This document shows positions 1-6,035 of a DNA stretch of 6,865 nt, piece after piece. The position numbers and the translations under genes were made by a program. The notes below the pieces were generated by a model. That model had not been told where the DNA came from. It was given only the letters and a program-made list of their open reading frames with translations, and did no database searches. The stretch covers positions 2,255,619 to 2,262,483 of the forward strand of contig CP070644.1 in the NCBI GenBank assembly GCA_020354155.1. The letters run 5' to 3'. Source of the DNA: Nitrospiraceae bacterium. GTDB lineage: Bacteria > Nitrospirota > Thermodesulfovibrionia > UBA6902. Each line of letters starts with the position of its first letter. The first letter of the stretch is position 1.

Positions 1-1
1 C

Positions 2-496
2 CGAAAGGCCATCCATGACAGTATGGTCATGGTGGGCGGGATCCTCATCATCATGGCCGCGGCCCTGGCTTCAACGAATTATTTCATTGATGTGGATGTG
101 CCCACGATGATATTCGACTTCATCCAGGGAATTGTCAGCACCAAATTCTTATTTCTTATCCTTCTGAATTGTTTTTTGTTTGCGCTGGGCATGTTTCTGG
201 ACATCTTTTCCGCCATCTTTGTCGTTGTCCCCCTTATCACGCCTGTTGCACAGGAATACGGAATCAACACTGTCCACCTTGGCATTATCTTTCTGGCGAA
301 TATGCAGATCGGCTATATGACCCCTCCTCTGGGTATTGGACTTTTCATATCCAGTTATCGTTTCAAGAAGGGAATACTTAAGATCACAGCGGCCTGCCTG
401 CCCTTTATCATCTTGTTGATCGCCTCAGTCCTTCTGATTACCTACTGGCCTGACCTCAGCCTCTTCCTGCTACGGGTAATGGGTAAACCCTATTGA
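2..496 (+). CDS. TRAP transporter large permease (DctM family), C-terminal part
   Basis: The frame is open to the left edge, so only the last 164 residues are present, against about 430 for a full DctM subunit. DctM is the large membrane subunit of tripartite ATP-independent periplasmic transporters. It works with a small DctQ subunit and a periplasmic DctP binding protein to import organic acids using an ion gradient. The fragment is almost wholly hydrophobic, with about four membrane segments. It carries the family's C-terminal signature: GMFLDIFSAIFVVVPLITP, then a stretch ending HLGIIFLANMQIGYMTPPLG, where the TPP-G element is characteristic, and a last helix before the terminal RVMGKPY. 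The substrate cannot be read from this part. The binding-protein and DctQ genes, if present, lie outside the window. No clear terminator follows. The family call is firm; the substrate is unknown. Confidence 0.93.
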   Translation, partial: RKAIHDSMVMVGGILIIMAAALASTNYFIDVDVPTMIFDFIQGIVSTKFLFLILLNCFLFALGMFLDIFSAIFVVVPLITPVAQEYGINTVHLGIIFLANMQIGYMTPPLGIGLFISSYRFKKGILKITAACLPFIILLIASVLLITYWPDLSLFLLRVMGKPY

Positions 497-795
497 TCGT
501 TTTCAAATAAATCCAGAGAGTTCCTGTTCCAATGCCGAATACAGTACTCTCGACTCAACCGACTCTTTGATGCCATGTTTCACTCTTCTCGTTTTAAGAC
601 AGGGAAGACCATGAAATCAAATTTAAAAATAAACATCCGGATGAAATGTAAGCCTTCATCTCCGAACTGTTCCCATCCTGAAGATACCATGATGCAAGGC
701 TCAAATTTCCCCCGGGGCCTATCTGGCGATAACCGATAACTATCAGTACGGCAGATCTTGTGGGCTTACCTTTCTGATAATCCAACCATTAATGA
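497..795. other. Intergenic stretch, no convincing gene
   Basis: This is a 299-base gap between the convergent TRAP permease and SPOR genes. I see no recognisable protein in any frame. A 42-codon plus-strand frame at 611-739 has a Shine-Dalgarno-like AGGGA five bases before its ATG, but the product resembles nothing I know. An imperfect hairpin at 721-756 pairs ATCTG with CAGAT around a large loop and has no T-run, so it is not a convincing terminator. A CCCCGGGG palindrome lies at 710-717. Confidence 0.5.
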
Positions 796-1803
796 TTATT
801 GATTAAAAGTGAGAGTAATTTTGTTTTGTGATGAGACGGGATCCTTATGAAGTGATATAATCCTTCCTTTTTTAATATGGGCTTTCATTATGATAGATGA
901 TGAGAAATGAGGTTTGATTTTATGAAGTAATTTCCCGGTGTTTGTGTAATCTTGAAATTTACCAAGCCGCACAGAATAATATTTATCAACCTTTTCAATT
1001 CTAAGATATACAAGATCTCCCATTGTAAACATTTCTACTAGAGAGTCAAATTGTTTTTGGGCACGTTCAATTGTAAGAAAGCTTCCTGTCTGAATGGTAT
1101 ATATAGACTGGGATGTATATTGATCATCAGCTATTGTTTCTTCAGCATCTTTATTTATAGAGCTAACATTCTTGTATGATTCTTCCAAAACAAAATCCCT
1201 CTTTGATGCTGATCCTGTCTCAAAACGGTTCGCTGTGCCTGACTCTTGAGAAGTTTTATCAAACTGTTTAATCCTTTGTGAATCAGTTATTCCTTTTGTT
1301 TGATAAACAGATAGCGGGCCTTCAGGAACCTTATTTGTATGTATAAATAAAACAACCGAAATAATCCCTAATGCAAGTGCAATTGTTATATATAACAAGA
1401 TACTTTTTTTTCTTAGATAATTGACGTTGTAAACGTCAATTGCTCTTTCTATATAGTCTATTGCTGCTTCTGGCGGTATATTGTTTTTAGCAAGATTAAA
1501 GATATTAAGGATTAAATCGATATTTTGACCACTTCCACGAATTGCAAGTGAGGAAGACGATAAAGTATATGTTTTTATATTGGCAAGTCTGATTATTTTG
1601 TATGCCTTATACAGTATAGAATCAATGGCAATCCGGGCCTCCTTGGCTTCTCCTTCTTCAATATAATCCCCACTAATCATATTGAGTTTGCTATTGTCAA
1701 AATATATTTTTACCAAATCATGAAATTTAATTAATAAGTTGAGCCGCCTTCTGGTTTCCCCAAAAGTAATATACTTATAATTTCTATTTGCTTCTCTACC
1801 CAT
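796..1803 (-). CDS. Single-pass membrane protein with C-terminal SPOR domain
   Basis: This is a 335-residue protein from the ATG at 1803. That start has GAAGG five bases upstream; an in-frame TTG at 1815 (339 residues) has no good ribosome site. Numbered from the TTG form, residues 1-135 are a charged, mainly helical, probably cytoplasmic part with no recognised domain. Residues 138-158 form one membrane helix preceded by RKK, giving an N-in topology. Residues 160-235 are a low-complexity Ser/Thr/Asp/Lys-rich linker. Residues 238-318 are a SPOR domain: YTIQTGSF, then RAQKQFDSLVE, then YYSVRLGKF. SPOR domains bind glycan strands stripped of stem peptides, usually at division sites in the periplasm, so a cell-wall or division role is plausible. 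The DNA is visibly AT-richer than the TRAP and TDT genes, which hints at separate ancestry. The gene stands alone, opposed to both neighbours. The SPOR call is good; the N-terminal part is unknown. Confidence 0.85.
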   Translation of the reverse strand: MGREANRNYKYITFGETRRRLNLLIKFHDLVKIYFDNSKLNMISGDYIEEGEAKEARIAIDSILYKAYKIIRLANIKTYTLSSSSLAIRGSGQNIDLILNIFNLAKNNIPPEAAIDYIERAIDVYNVNYLRKKSILLYITIALALGIISVVLFIHTNKVPEGPLSVYQTKGITDSQRIKQFDKTSQESGTANRFETGSASKRDFVLEESYKNVSSINKDAEETIADDQYTSQSIYTIQTGSFLTIERAQKQFDSLVEMFTMGDLVYLRIEKVDKYYSVRLGKFQDYTNTGKLLHKIKPHFSSSIIMKAHIKKGRIISLHKDPVSSQNKITLTFNQ

Positions 1804-2315
1804 CAGTGCCTTCAAAACTTAAAATCGTATAATCTACCTGAAAGAACCAACAGCGTTTTCCCATGAAAGTCAGCAGCCTTAGTATCATTATCGGGTTCTT
1901 TCTGTTTTGTCTTGATGGTGTAGATTGATTCTCCATGCTTGTGACATTAGAGACAGGCAAAGGGAATTTGCAGCTTGAAGATGCTAAGTTAAAGTAATTA
2001 CAGAATGAAATTGATGCGGTCTCAATGCTGCTGAGAATAAGTTTGTTATCAAGAAAATCTATTCAGTGCGAACTCCGCGGATAATCCTCAATTATTTTAA
2101 AAAGACAGCTGAATACTGAGCGCAAATATATCGAGATTTATAAGTTGTATAAGCAATGAAAACAGCATATACTTTGAAGAGGAATGCTTATAGGTAGCTG
2201 TGGGAGTTAATATTAAAACCGCCTGTTTATTTTAACCACGAAGGTCGAAAACTTTTGACGTACGAGGTTCTGATAAGCAAATCATACATGTATTACTCAC
2301 AGACAGGATTAAAAT
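1804..2315. other. Divergent intergenic region, possibly decayed coding DNA
   Basis: This is a 512-base gap between the divergent SPOR and TDT genes, so it should hold both promoters, but I find no strong -35/-10 pair for either. One plus-strand frame (1863-2159) reads like a signal peptide (MKVSSLSIIIGFFLFCLDGV) followed by helical, coiled-coil-like sequence. It is broken by TGA at 1926 and TAA at 1995 and 2082. Three stops in about 98 codons is no better than chance in AT-rich DNA, so this is at most a relic. An imperfect 16-base palindrome, GTCGAAAACTTTTGAC (2244-2259), lies about 57 bases before the TDT start and overlaps a -35-like TTGACG at 2255. No matching -10 box is evident. Confidence 0.4.
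1809..1813 (-). promoter_or_regulatory. Shine-Dalgarno GAAGG choosing the ATG start at 1803
   Basis: On the minus strand GAAGG sits five bases before the ATG at 1803. This favours that start over the TTG at 1815, which overlaps the same bases and lacks its own site. Confidence 0.55.
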
Positions 2316-3518
2316 ATGGATAACGATCTTAAAAACACAAGTGTCAAAGGATTCTGGTGGAAACGTTTTTTTTACTCGGTCACAGGAGCAACCAATGACT
2401 ATGAATTAGGTCCCAATTGGTTTGCCTCGGTGATGGGCACAGGAATTATTGCCAATGCAGCTGCCTCGTTGCCGCTATTTTCAGACAAACTTCACGGTTT
2501 TGCCCTCATTGTCTGGTGCCTTGCTTCTTTTATGCTGATCGGGCTTGTTCTTGCTACAGGCGCCCTCTCACTCAAGAGGCAGAATGTTTGGAAAAAGCAT
2601 TTCAGTGACCCCATGATGGCACAGTTTTATGGGGCACCCCCAATGGCCATGCTCACCGTTGCAGGGGGGACCCTTTTGCTGGGTGAGAACATTATTGGAC
2701 AGGAGCTGGCCCACACAGTTTCCTGGACTCTCTGGTTTATAGGAACCATAACGGGCCTGGGCTCCGCTGTTGTTATTCCCTATCGATTGTTTACCCAGTT
2801 TAAGGTGAGACAGGACTCGGCCTTTGGGGGATGGCTTATGCCTGTTGTTCCTCCCATGGTATCGGCGGCAATCGGTGCCATGCTTGTTCCCTATGCTCCC
2901 GAGGGCCTACTGAGAGAGACTATATTTTACCTTTGTTTTGCCATGTTCGGCTTAAGTCTTGTGGCTGCACTGATCATTATATCAATGATCTGGAGCCGGT
3001 TAGCACATCATGGCACATCTGGCACTTCTCGGGTACCCACCCTGTGGATTGTGTTAGGCCCCTTAGGGCAATCCATGACCGCTGCAGGAATACTTGGTAC
3101 TGTTGCAAAGGGCGCTGTCCCTTCGCACATTGCTCAAGGATTTGAATTGTTTGCCGTGCTGTACAGTGTGCCTGTTTTCGGGTTTGTGCTCCTCTGGACC
3201 TGTTTTGCAACACTATTAACCCTCAGGGCCCGCCGCAGACAAATGAGATTTGCCCTGACCTACTGGGCATTTACCTTCCCAGTGGGTACCTGCGTCACCG
3301 GGATAGCACAACTGGCACATCATACCGGTCTTCCCCTGTTTAAATGGGCCAGTATTTTCTACTACGCAGGCTTGCTGTCCGCATGGGCAGTGGCCGCCTT
3401 TGGCACCACAAAAGGCATGATAACAGGACATTTGTTTCGGCCACCACCACCGTCTGCAGCACCCATTATATCGGTCAAGGAGCCGTACTACCCAGGCGAC
3501 ATAGAAGATGATATGTAG
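2316..3518 (+). CDS. TDT/SLAC1-family transporter (tellurite-resistance/dicarboxylate type)
   Basis: A complete 400-residue inner-membrane protein whose ATG has AGGA seven bases upstream. About ten membrane helices can be placed, roughly at 34-54, 61-83, 102-122, 132-154, 171-193, 201-226, 242-263, 274-301, 312-334 and 344-366. That is the ten-helix fold of the TDT (SLAC1, TehA, Mae1, Ssu1) family. Family-like segments include GPNWFASVMGTGI at the first helix, GGWLMPVVPPM at helix five and LGPLGQSMTAAG at helix seven. The last two lean towards the Mae1/Ssu1 branch (malate or sulfite) rather than TehA, but that is inference. Members move monovalent anions, sulfite or C4-dicarboxylates, so the substrate stays open. 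The tail after residue 370 is cytoplasmic-looking, with a PPPP run and an acidic end. The next gene follows 87 bases later on the same strand. Family call firm; substrate unknown. Confidence 0.9.
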   Translation: MDNDLKNTSVKGFWWKRFFYSVTGATNDYELGPNWFASVMGTGIIANAAASLPLFSDKLHGFALIVWCLASFMLIGLVLATGALSLKRQNVWKKHFSDPMMAQFYGAPPMAMLTVAGGTLLLGENIIGQELAHTVSWTLWFIGTITGLGSAVVIPYRLFTQFKVRQDSAFGGWLMPVVPPMVSAAIGAMLVPYAPEGLLRETIFYLCFAMFGLSLVAALIIISMIWSRLAHHGTSGTSRVPTLWIVLGPLGQSMTAAGILGTVAKGAVPSHIAQGFELFAVLYSVPVFGFVLLWTCFATLLTLRARRRQMRFALTYWAFTFPVGTCVTGIAQLAHHTGLPLFKWASIFYYAGLLSAWAVAAFGTTKGMITGHLFRPPPPSAAPIISVKEPYYPGDIEDDM

Positions 3519-3605
3519 TTTATTTTTGGTAATTATAACAGGATGTTTTTAACAGACGGCTATTTTGTCTACTAATTATCAGCTTTGAAAAAGGCAGTTA
3601 ATATT

Positions 3606-3992
3606 ATGCAAATAGTTGGAATGTGGGGATTCTTCCTGATCATTGCAATTATCAATGGTGGCATGAGAGAGATGATAATTGAAAAACATACTGGTGAGTT
3701 GACTGCTCATATAATATCAACTTTACTGCTCTCCGTGCTTATTTTTATTGTGACTGCAATATTCATACATTATAAAAACATTACTGATTCAAAAGTCCTT
3801 CTGATAATCGGTCTTGCCTGGGTGGTGATGACGATATCATTTGAATTTTTATTTTTTCATTATATTGGCGGTAAGTCATGGTCGCAGCTTTTGGCTGATT
3901 ACAACTTTATGAAAGGAAGAATATTCTTACTGGTACTTATTACAACACTATTATCGCCAATTGTTACAGGCACCCTCTTTAATAAGCAGTGA
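3606..3992 (+). CDS. Conserved-looking four-helix membrane protein of unknown function
   Basis: A small, very hydrophobic protein of 128 residues from the ATG at 3606, or 135 from an in-frame TTG at 3585. The ATG is preferred because AAAAAGG ends 11 bases upstream and the TTG has no ribosome site; however, the TTG form begins MKKAVNI, which also looks natural. Numbered from the TTG form, four helices lie about at 8-26, 43-62, 70-92 and 112-131. INGGMRE after helix one and DYNFMKGRIFLLVL leading into helix four look like conserved loop motifs. From memory they match a widespread uncharacterised four-helix family of similar length. No function is known to me. It lies 87 bases after the TDT gene on the same strand with no clear terminator between, so co-transcription is possible. 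Its stop codon sits right beside the transposase remnant, so its end may be a junction. Confidence 0.75.
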   Translation: MQIVGMWGFFLIIAIINGGMREMIIEKHTGELTAHIISTLLLSVLIFIVTAIFIHYKNITDSKVLLIIGLAWVVMTISFEFLFFHYIGGKSWSQLLADYNFMKGRIFLLVLITTLLSPIVTGTLFNKQ

Positions 3993-4104
3993 AACCAGGT
4001 TGCATAGTTCGCTGGGCTTTCTTACGCCGAAGGAATTTACCCAGAAAAAAGAAGAGGTTTTACTGGAAAACTCTAACATATCATGGCACTATAGCCAGGG
4101 ATAG
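3988..4104 (+). pseudogene. 3' remnant of an IS3-family transposase (OrfB, integrase type)
   Basis: From about 3991 the plus strand reads ETRLHSSLGFLTPKEFTQ and on to a stop (TAG) at 4102-4104. RLHSSLG-LTP-EF is the signature of the extreme C-terminus of IS3-type DDE transposases, normally preceded by YN and two residues. Here the two codons before ET read SS, so similarity stops at about 3988-3991, at the stop codon of the four-helix gene. Nothing of the catalytic core or orfA is left. About 36 of the roughly 280 codons usual for OrfB remain. No terminal inverted repeat could be identified after the stop. It marks an old insertion followed by deletion or recombination and cannot be active. 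Confidence 0.8.
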
Positions 4105-4130
4105 ACCAGTTGGACGAAAATAGATAAAAT

Positions 4131-4349
4131 ATGGAACCGATAAACACAATTGAAGAAGCGACGCAATGTATCGAGTCTTTTGTGGGACGACCGAAAGAAT
4201 TCAAGCTGCCTATTTCAGATCAGCTTCAAGACCCGATTGGAATAAATATGGCTGTTATTACCGACACTATCCTGAAAAGGGGCTGGATGCCTGATGGTTT
4301 CCAGCAAAAAGACGGCTATAGAATTTACCAATACAAGGACGGGGAATAG
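4131..4349 (+). CDS. Small protein of unknown function (72 residues)
   Basis: A soluble 72-residue ORF starting at ATG, with no membrane helix or signal peptide. The ribosome site is poor: only a purine-rich GATAAA precedes the ATG. The sequence looks protein-like. The N-terminal half is charged and helical, and the C-terminal half reads MAVITDTILKRGWMPDGF followed by a GYRIYQYKDGE end, which gives the impression of a compact conserved fold ending in a beta strand. I do not recognise the family with confidence. It starts 26 bases after the stop of the transposase remnant, so its promoter may come from the insertion or may have been lost, and its N-terminus could be altered. It faces the minus-strand pair tail to tail with no clear terminator between them. 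Confidence 0.55.
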   Translation: MEPINTIEEATQCIESFVGRPKEFKLPISDQLQDPIGINMAVITDTILKRGWMPDGFQQKDGYRIYQYKDGE

Positions 4350-4459
4350 CTGCGAAATCAAACCACTGGTGACCTATGTCGTTGTCCTCACGCTCAGGTG
4401 GCAATGATTAACCTCAGCTTACCTGTGATGCATCGATACCATGATGAAGTCTTTGTTTA

Positions 4460-4789
4460 TCATTCAGAAAAGAACGCAATAAACCTTCTGCATGAAGGAT
4501 CAGGCTCTGCGCCTTTGGTTTCTTCAAGCCTGTCGATATAGAATTTCAGGGTATCCTCAAGATCCTTTGTGCCCTCCACAAGAAGGGTGCGCAGCATGCC
4601 GTCACCGCCTGCGGGACGGATGGTCTTCATTCGCTCTTTCATCGTCATGAAGAAACAATAGTGGAAGAGGTCCTCAGAAGGGCGGTATCCTTTTGAGGCG
4701 ATCGCCTCCCTTGCCGTTTTAAGGAAAAAAGCCTGTTCCTGAGCAGTCAGTTCCTGCAGAAACCGTTCCTTATGCTCCCGCAGGATCAT
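4460..4789 (-). CDS. Helical protein of unknown function, second gene of coupled pair
   Basis: A 109-residue soluble protein that begins inside the stop of the upstream gene (shared ATGA at 4789-4786), an arrangement typical of translational coupling. There is only a weak site, AGCAGGG, directly against the ATG, so reinitiation by ribosomes leaving the first gene is likely. The product is charged and predicted to be mainly helical. Residues 1-33 are rich in Glu, Lys and Gln. A Tyr-Arg-Pro-Ser-Glu-Asp turn (35-40) leads into an aromatic patch LFHYCFF (41-47). A loop, RPAGGDG, lies at 58-64, and a helix at 72-91 precedes a Cys-containing tail. No domain or catalytic motif is recognised. The two products probably act together, given the overlap. 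The overlap and clean reading frame make it very likely to be a real gene. Confidence 0.72.
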   Translation of the reverse strand: MILREHKERFLQELTAQEQAFFLKTAREAIASKGYRPSEDLFHYCFFMTMKERMKTIRPAGGDGMLRTLLVEGTKDLEDTLKFYIDRLEETKGAEPDPSCRRFIAFFSE

Positions 4790-5091
4790 CCCTGCTTATG
4801 CTGAGAGAGATAATCGATGACCGTGACAATAGCCCGTGCCCGCCTGTTGATTACGCTCAGTGCCCGGTCGAGCCTCTCCACAGGGTCTGTAAGCGTGGAG
4901 TCGACGAACTCCTCTTCTGCTTCCTCCATGATCATCATGACCTCCAGTCCCCCCGGTGAACTGCTCAGCTCCTCCTTCCAGGTATCTTTTGCCAGGAGAA
5001 GTGATCCAAACAGTAATTTCCTGATCTGTGATGCCTTGTTTTCAAGAATCATAAAGGTGCTATCGCCGGGTCCCCTGCACTGCTCATCCAT
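4786..5091 (-). CDS. Helical acidic protein of unknown function, first gene of coupled pair
   Basis: A 101-residue soluble protein with a strong ribosome site, GGAGGT, six bases before the ATG at 5091, which fixes the start. Residues 13-40 and 70-97 look helical. A Ser/Pro/Gly loop (43-48) and a Met-Glu-rich acidic helix (50-63, with the run MEEAEEEF) lie between them. The C-terminal helix has an RR-AR basic patch (83-86). There is no signal peptide, membrane helix or cofactor motif, and I do not recognise the family. Its stop overlaps the start of the next gene (ATGA), so the pair is one operon, the products are probably made in similar amounts, and they may form a complex. Base composition is more GC-rich than the SPOR gene or the right-hand end. 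A 105-codon frame on the opposite strand is a Ser-rich shadow. Confidence 0.75.
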   Translation of the reverse strand: MDEQCRGPGDSTFMILENKASQIRKLLFGSLLLAKDTWKEELSSSPGGLEVMMIMEEAEEEFVDSTLTDPVERLDRALSVINRRARAIVTVIDYLSQHKQG

Positions 5092-5097
5092 TTTGCC

Positions 5098-5103
5098 ACC
5101 TCC
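5098..5103 (-). promoter_or_regulatory. Strong Shine-Dalgarno GGAGGT for the coupled pair
   Basis: On the minus strand GGAGGT is followed by six bases (GGCAAA) and the ATG at 5091. It is one of the two strongest ribosome sites in the window, and it supports the minus-strand reading over the antisense frame. Confidence 0.7.
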
Positions 5104-5231
5104 CCTGGTATATAGTGTCCTTACTTCATGGTAACAGATTCAGGGAGGAAGCTACAGACACGAGCTTTGACCAGTGACTCTCCTGATGCATGGGAGTGAT
5201 AAGAGAATGACAGGTCGTAGTAATATCATTT

Positions 5232-5582
5232 TCATTTTATACCTGGCAATTCTTCTTTTCTGAAAGTCTTTTTTACCTTTACTTCAGAATTCAGAGAAGC
5301 CAACAGGAAGATACTGCCCATCATAAAACCACCAAAGAATTTATTCATTCCACCGGCATCTGCTGTTACAGATTGAAAAACTCCCCAACTGATAAAGAGT
5401 AAGCCGACAGCCATTAAACCGTATCTTCGAAGGACAGGGATTTTATAACCAAGTCGTTGTCCGCATTGAAGACATGCTGCTACTGGATACCCCTCATATT
5501 TACCCATGGGAGAAAACTTGTTTTTATCTTTCAGTTCTCCTTTATTGCCGCAATTAGGGCATCTGATTTTTAGAGGCAGCAT
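5232..5582 (-). CDS. Small membrane protein with N-terminal zinc ribbon
   Basis: A 116-residue protein. Residues 8-11 (CPNC) and 37-40 (CLQC), each followed by Gly, form a four-cysteine zinc-ribbon-like module, with two knuckles 25 residues apart. Two membrane helices follow, about 54-72 and 82-98, with a short loop between them, then a basic tail (VKVKKTFRKEE). The cysteine module and the charged tail would both face the cytoplasm. Zinc-ribbon plus two-helix proteins are common as uncharacterised genes; the role is unknown and I give no symbol. The ATG at 5582 has only a weak purine site (TAAGAATAAAA). A TTG-initiated frame with a PEP-CTERM-like end overlaps its first codons by 13 bases. The pair of unknown genes lies 140 bases downstream on the same strand; a six-pair hairpin without a T-run (5177-5197) lies between. 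Confidence 0.75.
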   Translation of the reverse strand: MLPLKIRCPNCGNKGELKDKNKFSPMGKYEGYPVAACLQCGQRLGYKIPVLRRYGLMAVGLLFISWGVFQSVTADAGGMNKFFGGFMMGSIFLLASLNSEVKVKKTFRKEELPGIK

Positions 5583-5794
5583 GTTTTATTCTTATGTTTT
5601 CTAAAATTCCGTCTGCCTACAACAAAGAGGATTGATGATGCAGGTTCGGGGACGATGATCTGTATGTGGAAAGCACGGTCAGACTGACCATTAAAAATTT
5701 CCTCCCCCTGCAGGCAAAACACTATCAATAAGCAATCTATATAAAAAAGGCGCTCGTCAGAATGGAATAACCAAGTATAGCAGAAGGGGTTCAA
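5573..5794 (-). pseudogene. Possible relic of a PEP-CTERM protein (C-terminal tail)
   Basis: A minus-strand frame (stop at 5572-5570) ends with IIVPEPASSILFVV followed by GRRNFRKHKNK and TCCL. PEP-CTERM tails, recognised by exosortase, have a V-P-E-P motif, a hydrophobic helix of about 15-20 residues and a terminal Arg/Lys cluster. All three parts are here in order, but the hydrophobic segment is only about eight residues and four extra residues follow the basic cluster. The only start is a TTG at 5794 without a ribosome site, and the 40 residues before the motif show no clear secreted-protein pattern. I read it as the end of a PEP-CTERM gene damaged by deletion. A chance resemblance is possible, because the motif is short. 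Confidence 0.35.
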
Positions 5795-5849
5795 TTTCTA
5801 TAGTAATGAATGAGTGCATGGGGAGTTCTTTATGAATGTCTTGTATTGC

Positions 5850-5873
5850 AAAAATTCCCTGCCTGCCGGCAGG
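5850..5873 (-). terminator. Intrinsic terminator of the 37-residue membrane peptide gene
   Basis: On the minus strand CCTGCC pairs perfectly with GGCAGG around a GGCA loop (5873-5858), and the stem is followed by GAATTTTTG with five Ts at 5854-5850. A GC-rich six-pair stem, a tetraloop and a T-run make a good rho-independent terminator, 39 bases after the stop of the small gene. Confidence 0.7.
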
Positions 5874-5912
5874 TTTGTTATGTGGTGACTGCCGGGACAG
5901 CTTCTCATGTCC

Positions 5913-6026
5913 TTAGACGATGGTATCAGAATTATGATCTTTGGGTTCCTCAGGGTATTCAGTCCACATTGTAAATATCCATGCAAATATCACTAAAATC
6001 AGAATCAGGTACAGAGGATTATCCAT
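5913..6026 (-). CDS. Small single-pass membrane protein (37 residues)
   Basis: A short gene that is easily missed. The ATG at 6026 follows a strong ribosome site, AAAGGAG, with nine bases between. The product begins MDNPLYLILILVIFAWIF and ends with an acidic soluble tail (TEYPEEPKDHNSD). Residues 5-22 form one membrane helix. With few charges at the N-terminus and an acidic tail, topology is not obvious. Proteins of this kind often act as small accessory subunits of membrane complexes or as stress-response peptides, but I do not recognise a family. The gene has its own apparent promoter with a Crp/Fnr-type operator upstream and an intrinsic terminator downstream, so it looks like a complete monocistronic unit. 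A longer overlapping frame on the same strand (5798-5986) lacks a ribosome site and is a shadow. Confidence 0.68.
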   Translation of the reverse strand: MDNPLYLILILVIFAWIFTMWTEYPEEPKDHNSDTIV

Positions 6027-6035
6027 GGTTCAATT

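Noticed and set aside
611..739. 42-codon plus-strand ORF with AGGGA five bases before its ATG
   Set aside because: The product has no recognisable pattern, lies in a gap with no other coding signal, and one short ORF with a Shine-Dalgarno-like site is expected by chance.
594..785. 63-codon minus-strand ORF after the SPOR gene
   Set aside because: No good ribosome site and no protein-like pattern or homology that I recognise.
4395..4425. CAGGT and ACCTG inverted repeat between the convergent genes
   Set aside because: Only five pairs around a loop of about 20 bases, and no T-run on either strand, so it is not a credible terminator.
4817..5134. 105-codon plus-strand ORF opposite the first gene of the coupled pair
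   Set aside because: Ser/Thr-rich antisense shadow. The minus strand has GGAGGT at ideal spacing and an ATGA link to the next gene.
5177..5197. Hairpin ACTCTC / GGGAGT after the zinc-ribbon gene
   Set aside because: Six pairs with one G-T wobble and no T-run on either side; not supported as a terminator.
5619..5691. 24-codon minus-strand ORF (begins MVSLTVLSTY) behind GGGGAGG nine bases upstream
   Set aside because: Too short, no domain or membrane pattern, and out of frame with the PEP-CTERM-like tail. The purine run is probably coincidental.
5798..5986. 62-codon minus-strand ORF overlapping the small membrane peptide gene
   Set aside because: It has no ribosome site and runs through the intrinsic terminator. 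The overlapping 37-codon frame has AAAGGAG and a clean membrane helix.
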